Assembly (NCBI RefSeq): GCF_035818475.1
Contig: NZ_JAYMGV010000001.1
Location: forward strand, 2,294,001-2,358,000
Direction of reading: 5' to 3'
Length of the DNA stretch: 64,000 bases
Origin: Cognatitamlana sp035818475
GTDB taxonomy: Bacteria; Bacteroidota; Bacteroidia; Flavobacteriales; Flavobacteriaceae
Made by a program: the position numbers and the translations under genes. The notes beneath the pieces were generated by a model. It was not told the DNA's origin. It worked only from the letters and a program-made list of their open reading frames with translations, and did no database searches. Every line of letters starts with the position of its first letter. The stretch's first letter is position 1. Positions 62,742 to 64,000 of the stretch are shown here, one piece after another.

Positions 62742-63287
62742 ATGACAAATCAAGAATTAGAGAAATTAAAATATCCAATTGGGCAGTTTGAGTGCCCGAA
62801 TAATATTTCAAAAGAAAATATTGAAGCCTGGATATCCATTTTAGAGCATTTTCCAGATCGATTAGAAAAGTTGGTTAAAGGATTAAGTAACGAGCAATTA
62901 GACACAGTGTATAGACCAGACGGATGGACTGTTAGGCAAGTGGTTCACCATATTTCAGATAGCCATCACCATAGTTATACACGATTTAAGTGGTCGCTAA
63001 CAGAAGAAAAACCACTTATCAAAGCATATTTTGAAGATCGTTGGGCAGAGCTCGCAGATTCAAAAACAGCTCCAATTCAAATGTCCTTAGATCACATTAG
63101 AGTTATTCATCATAAACTTGTATATTTTCTTAAAACATTATCTGAAGAAGACCTGAATAAAAGTTTTGTACATCCTGAAATAAACAGCGAAGTGAGACTA
63201 AACTTTAATATAGGTAATTATGCATGGCACAGTAACCATCATTATGCCCATATTGAAAATTTAATGAAACGTAAAGGTTGGTTTTAA
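62742..63287 (+). CDS. DinB/YfiT-family putative metal-dependent hydrolase or bacillithiol transferase
   Basis: 181-aa four-helix-bundle protein of the DinB_2 family. Metal-ligand histidines occur in VVHHISDSHHHSY and in AWHSNHHYAHIENLMKRKGWF, and the motif YRPDGWTVRQVV is typical of YfiT. Members include bacillithiol S-transferases (BstA); substrate here is unproven. It is separated from the previous gene by a strong terminator and lies directly before the GNAT gene (stop and start adjacent), so the two are probably co-transcribed. Confidence 0.87.
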   Translation: MTNQELEKLKYPIGQFECPNNISKENIEAWISILEHFPDRLEKLVKGLSNEQLDTVYRPDGWTVRQVVHHISDSHHHSYTRFKWSLTEEKPLIKAYFEDRWAELADSKTAPIQMSLDHIRVIHHKLVYFLKTLSEEDLNKSFVHPEINSEVRLNFNIGNYAWHSNHHYAHIENLMKRKGWF

Positions 63288-63773
63288 ATGATTAGACCAG
63301 TACATAGTAATGATGCACAGGCATTGCTTGATATATATAATTATTATGTGATACATACCGCAGTGACTTTTGATATAGAACCACTGTCAATACAGATATT
63401 TAAAGATAAACTAAACCATATAAATGCAGACTACCCCTTTATAGTTTATGAGGACAATAATGAAGTTTTAGGATATGCTTATGGAAGTAGGTTTAGACCT
63501 AAACCAGCTTATGGTTATGTGGTAGAGTCTACGGTTTATGTTAAGCATACAGCACATGGAAAGCAAATAGGAACTAAGCTGTATGCTGAATTATTGAACC
63601 TTCTAAAGCAAACTGATCTACACACAGTTTTGGGGGTGCTTACCATACCTAATGAAGCAAGTATAAAACTTCATGAGAGATTTGGATTTAAGCAAGTTGC
63701 CTATTTAAAAGAAGTGGGCTTAAAATTTAATAAATGGCAACATGTAGGTATTTGGCAATTACATTTGAAGTGA
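63288..63773 (+). CDS. GNAT family N-acetyltransferase (phosphinothricin acetyltransferase-like)
   Basis: 161-aa acetyl-CoA-dependent acetyltransferase. The N-terminus MIRPVHSNDAQALLDIYNYYV, the YVVESTVYV strand and the HTAHGKQIGTKLYAEL acetyl-CoA loop fit the PAT/MddA subgroup. LTIPNEASIKLHERFGFKQVA is the characteristic end. These enzymes acetylate amino groups of phosphinothricin, methionine sulfoximine or related compounds. The ATG directly follows the stop of the DinB gene. Confidence 0.9.
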   Translation: MIRPVHSNDAQALLDIYNYYVIHTAVTFDIEPLSIQIFKDKLNHINADYPFIVYEDNNEVLGYAYGSRFRPKPAYGYVVESTVYVKHTAHGKQIGTKLYAELLNLLKQTDLHTVLGVLTIPNEASIKLHERFGFKQVAYLKEVGLKFNKWQHVGIWQLHLK

Positions 63774-63817
63774 TGAGTTGTTAAAATCTGATTTTAAGCT
63801 TATTAAACATAATATTA

Positions 63818-63856
63818 AAAAGGTTTATAGTCATACCGTATGACTATAAACCTTTT
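63818..63856. terminator. Long perfect hairpin, probable bidirectional terminator
   Basis: Two perfect 19-bp arms (63818-63836 and 63838-63856) around a single central base, with A-rich and T-rich ends, lie between the plus-strand GNAT gene and the convergent minus-strand gene. Both can use it. Confidence 0.8.
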
Positions 63857-63887
63857 CCTTTTATATTATATTACTTCTCTTAATTTG

Positions 63888-64000
63888 TCACCTTCTAACT
63901 GATGGTCTAGAGGCTGGCCTGGATGAAGGCATAGCCGAAGGGCGGCTCATAGGCCTTGGTGCTGGCCTTGTGGACGGCATACTTGGTCTGGTAGACGGTC
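63888..64000 (-). CDS. C-terminus of an Arg/Pro/Ser-rich protein (partial)
   Basis: On the minus strand one frame gives 36 codons of low-complexity sequence built from RPS/TRPS/MPS units, ending in VRR and TGA at 63888. The rest lies beyond the right edge. GC content is visibly higher than in neighbouring DNA. Similar RPS-rich tails occur on some Bacteroidota membrane or envelope proteins; the family cannot be told from this piece. Confidence 0.6.
   Translation of the reverse strand, partial: PSTRPSMPSTRPAPRPMSRPSAMPSSRPASRPSVRR

Overview
The window reads as chromosomal DNA of a marine-type Flavobacteriaceae bacterium (phylum Bacteroidota). The DNA is AT-rich. Many genes lack a clear Shine-Dalgarno sequence, and several are preceded by the Bacteroidota -7 box TAnnTTTG. 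Lineage markers include a 1117-aa SecA, a DUF2795 protein, a PorV/PorQ-family barrel, a DUF4105/Lnb-type protein and a cyclophilin-FKBP fusion. The species cannot be named from sequence alone.

Left flank (1-12840) is mostly housekeeping: a truncated serine hydrolase (-), rimO (+), a formylglycine-type sulfatase lipoprotein (-), an M23 metallopeptidase (+), and a lipoprotein gene split by a 13-base homopolymer (-). Then come secA, a DUF2795 gene, a cobalamin adenosyltransferase, a SAM methyltransferase and an ABC-F ATPase, all on the minus strand.

Centre (12924-50882) is a 38-kb surface-polysaccharide locus, entirely on the plus strand, with most genes overlapping or a few bases apart. It opens with a Wza-like export lipoprotein, a Wzc-like tyrosine autokinase with a Tyr-Gly tail, and a Wzm/Wzt ABC exporter whose ATPase carries a C-terminal glycan-binding-type domain. 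Next come about 16 GT2/GT4 glycosyltransferases, four methyltransferase-like proteins, a WecB epimerase, and a nonulosonic (sialic-type) acid block, neuB-neuC-neuA. Further on are an asparagine-synthetase-like amidotransferase, a GT-C / polyprenyl-phosphate glycosyltransferase / GtrA module, an O-antigen polymerase/ligase and a WbaP-type initiating transferase at the end. No Wzx flippase is visible, so the locus mixes hallmarks of ABC-dependent and Wzy-dependent pathways. Its promoter overlaps a perfect 10-bp inverted repeat that may be an operator.

Right flank (50885-64000) is again mostly housekeeping. It holds a DUF4105/Lnb-PorV-family pair (-), pssA and a DUF808 membrane protein (+), and a small ribbon-helix-helix protein with an SPFH protein (-) that share a promoter with an inverted repeat. 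Then come the operon kdsD-tatC-carboxymuconolactone decarboxylase-lptB (-), recQ (+), a cyclophilin-FKBP chaperone (+), a DinB/YfiT protein and a GNAT acetyltransferase (+). The window ends in the Arg-Pro-Ser-rich C-terminus of a minus-strand gene.

No tRNA, rRNA, CRISPR array, insertion sequence or prophage was seen. Function calls rest on reading motifs by eye; no database search was possible.
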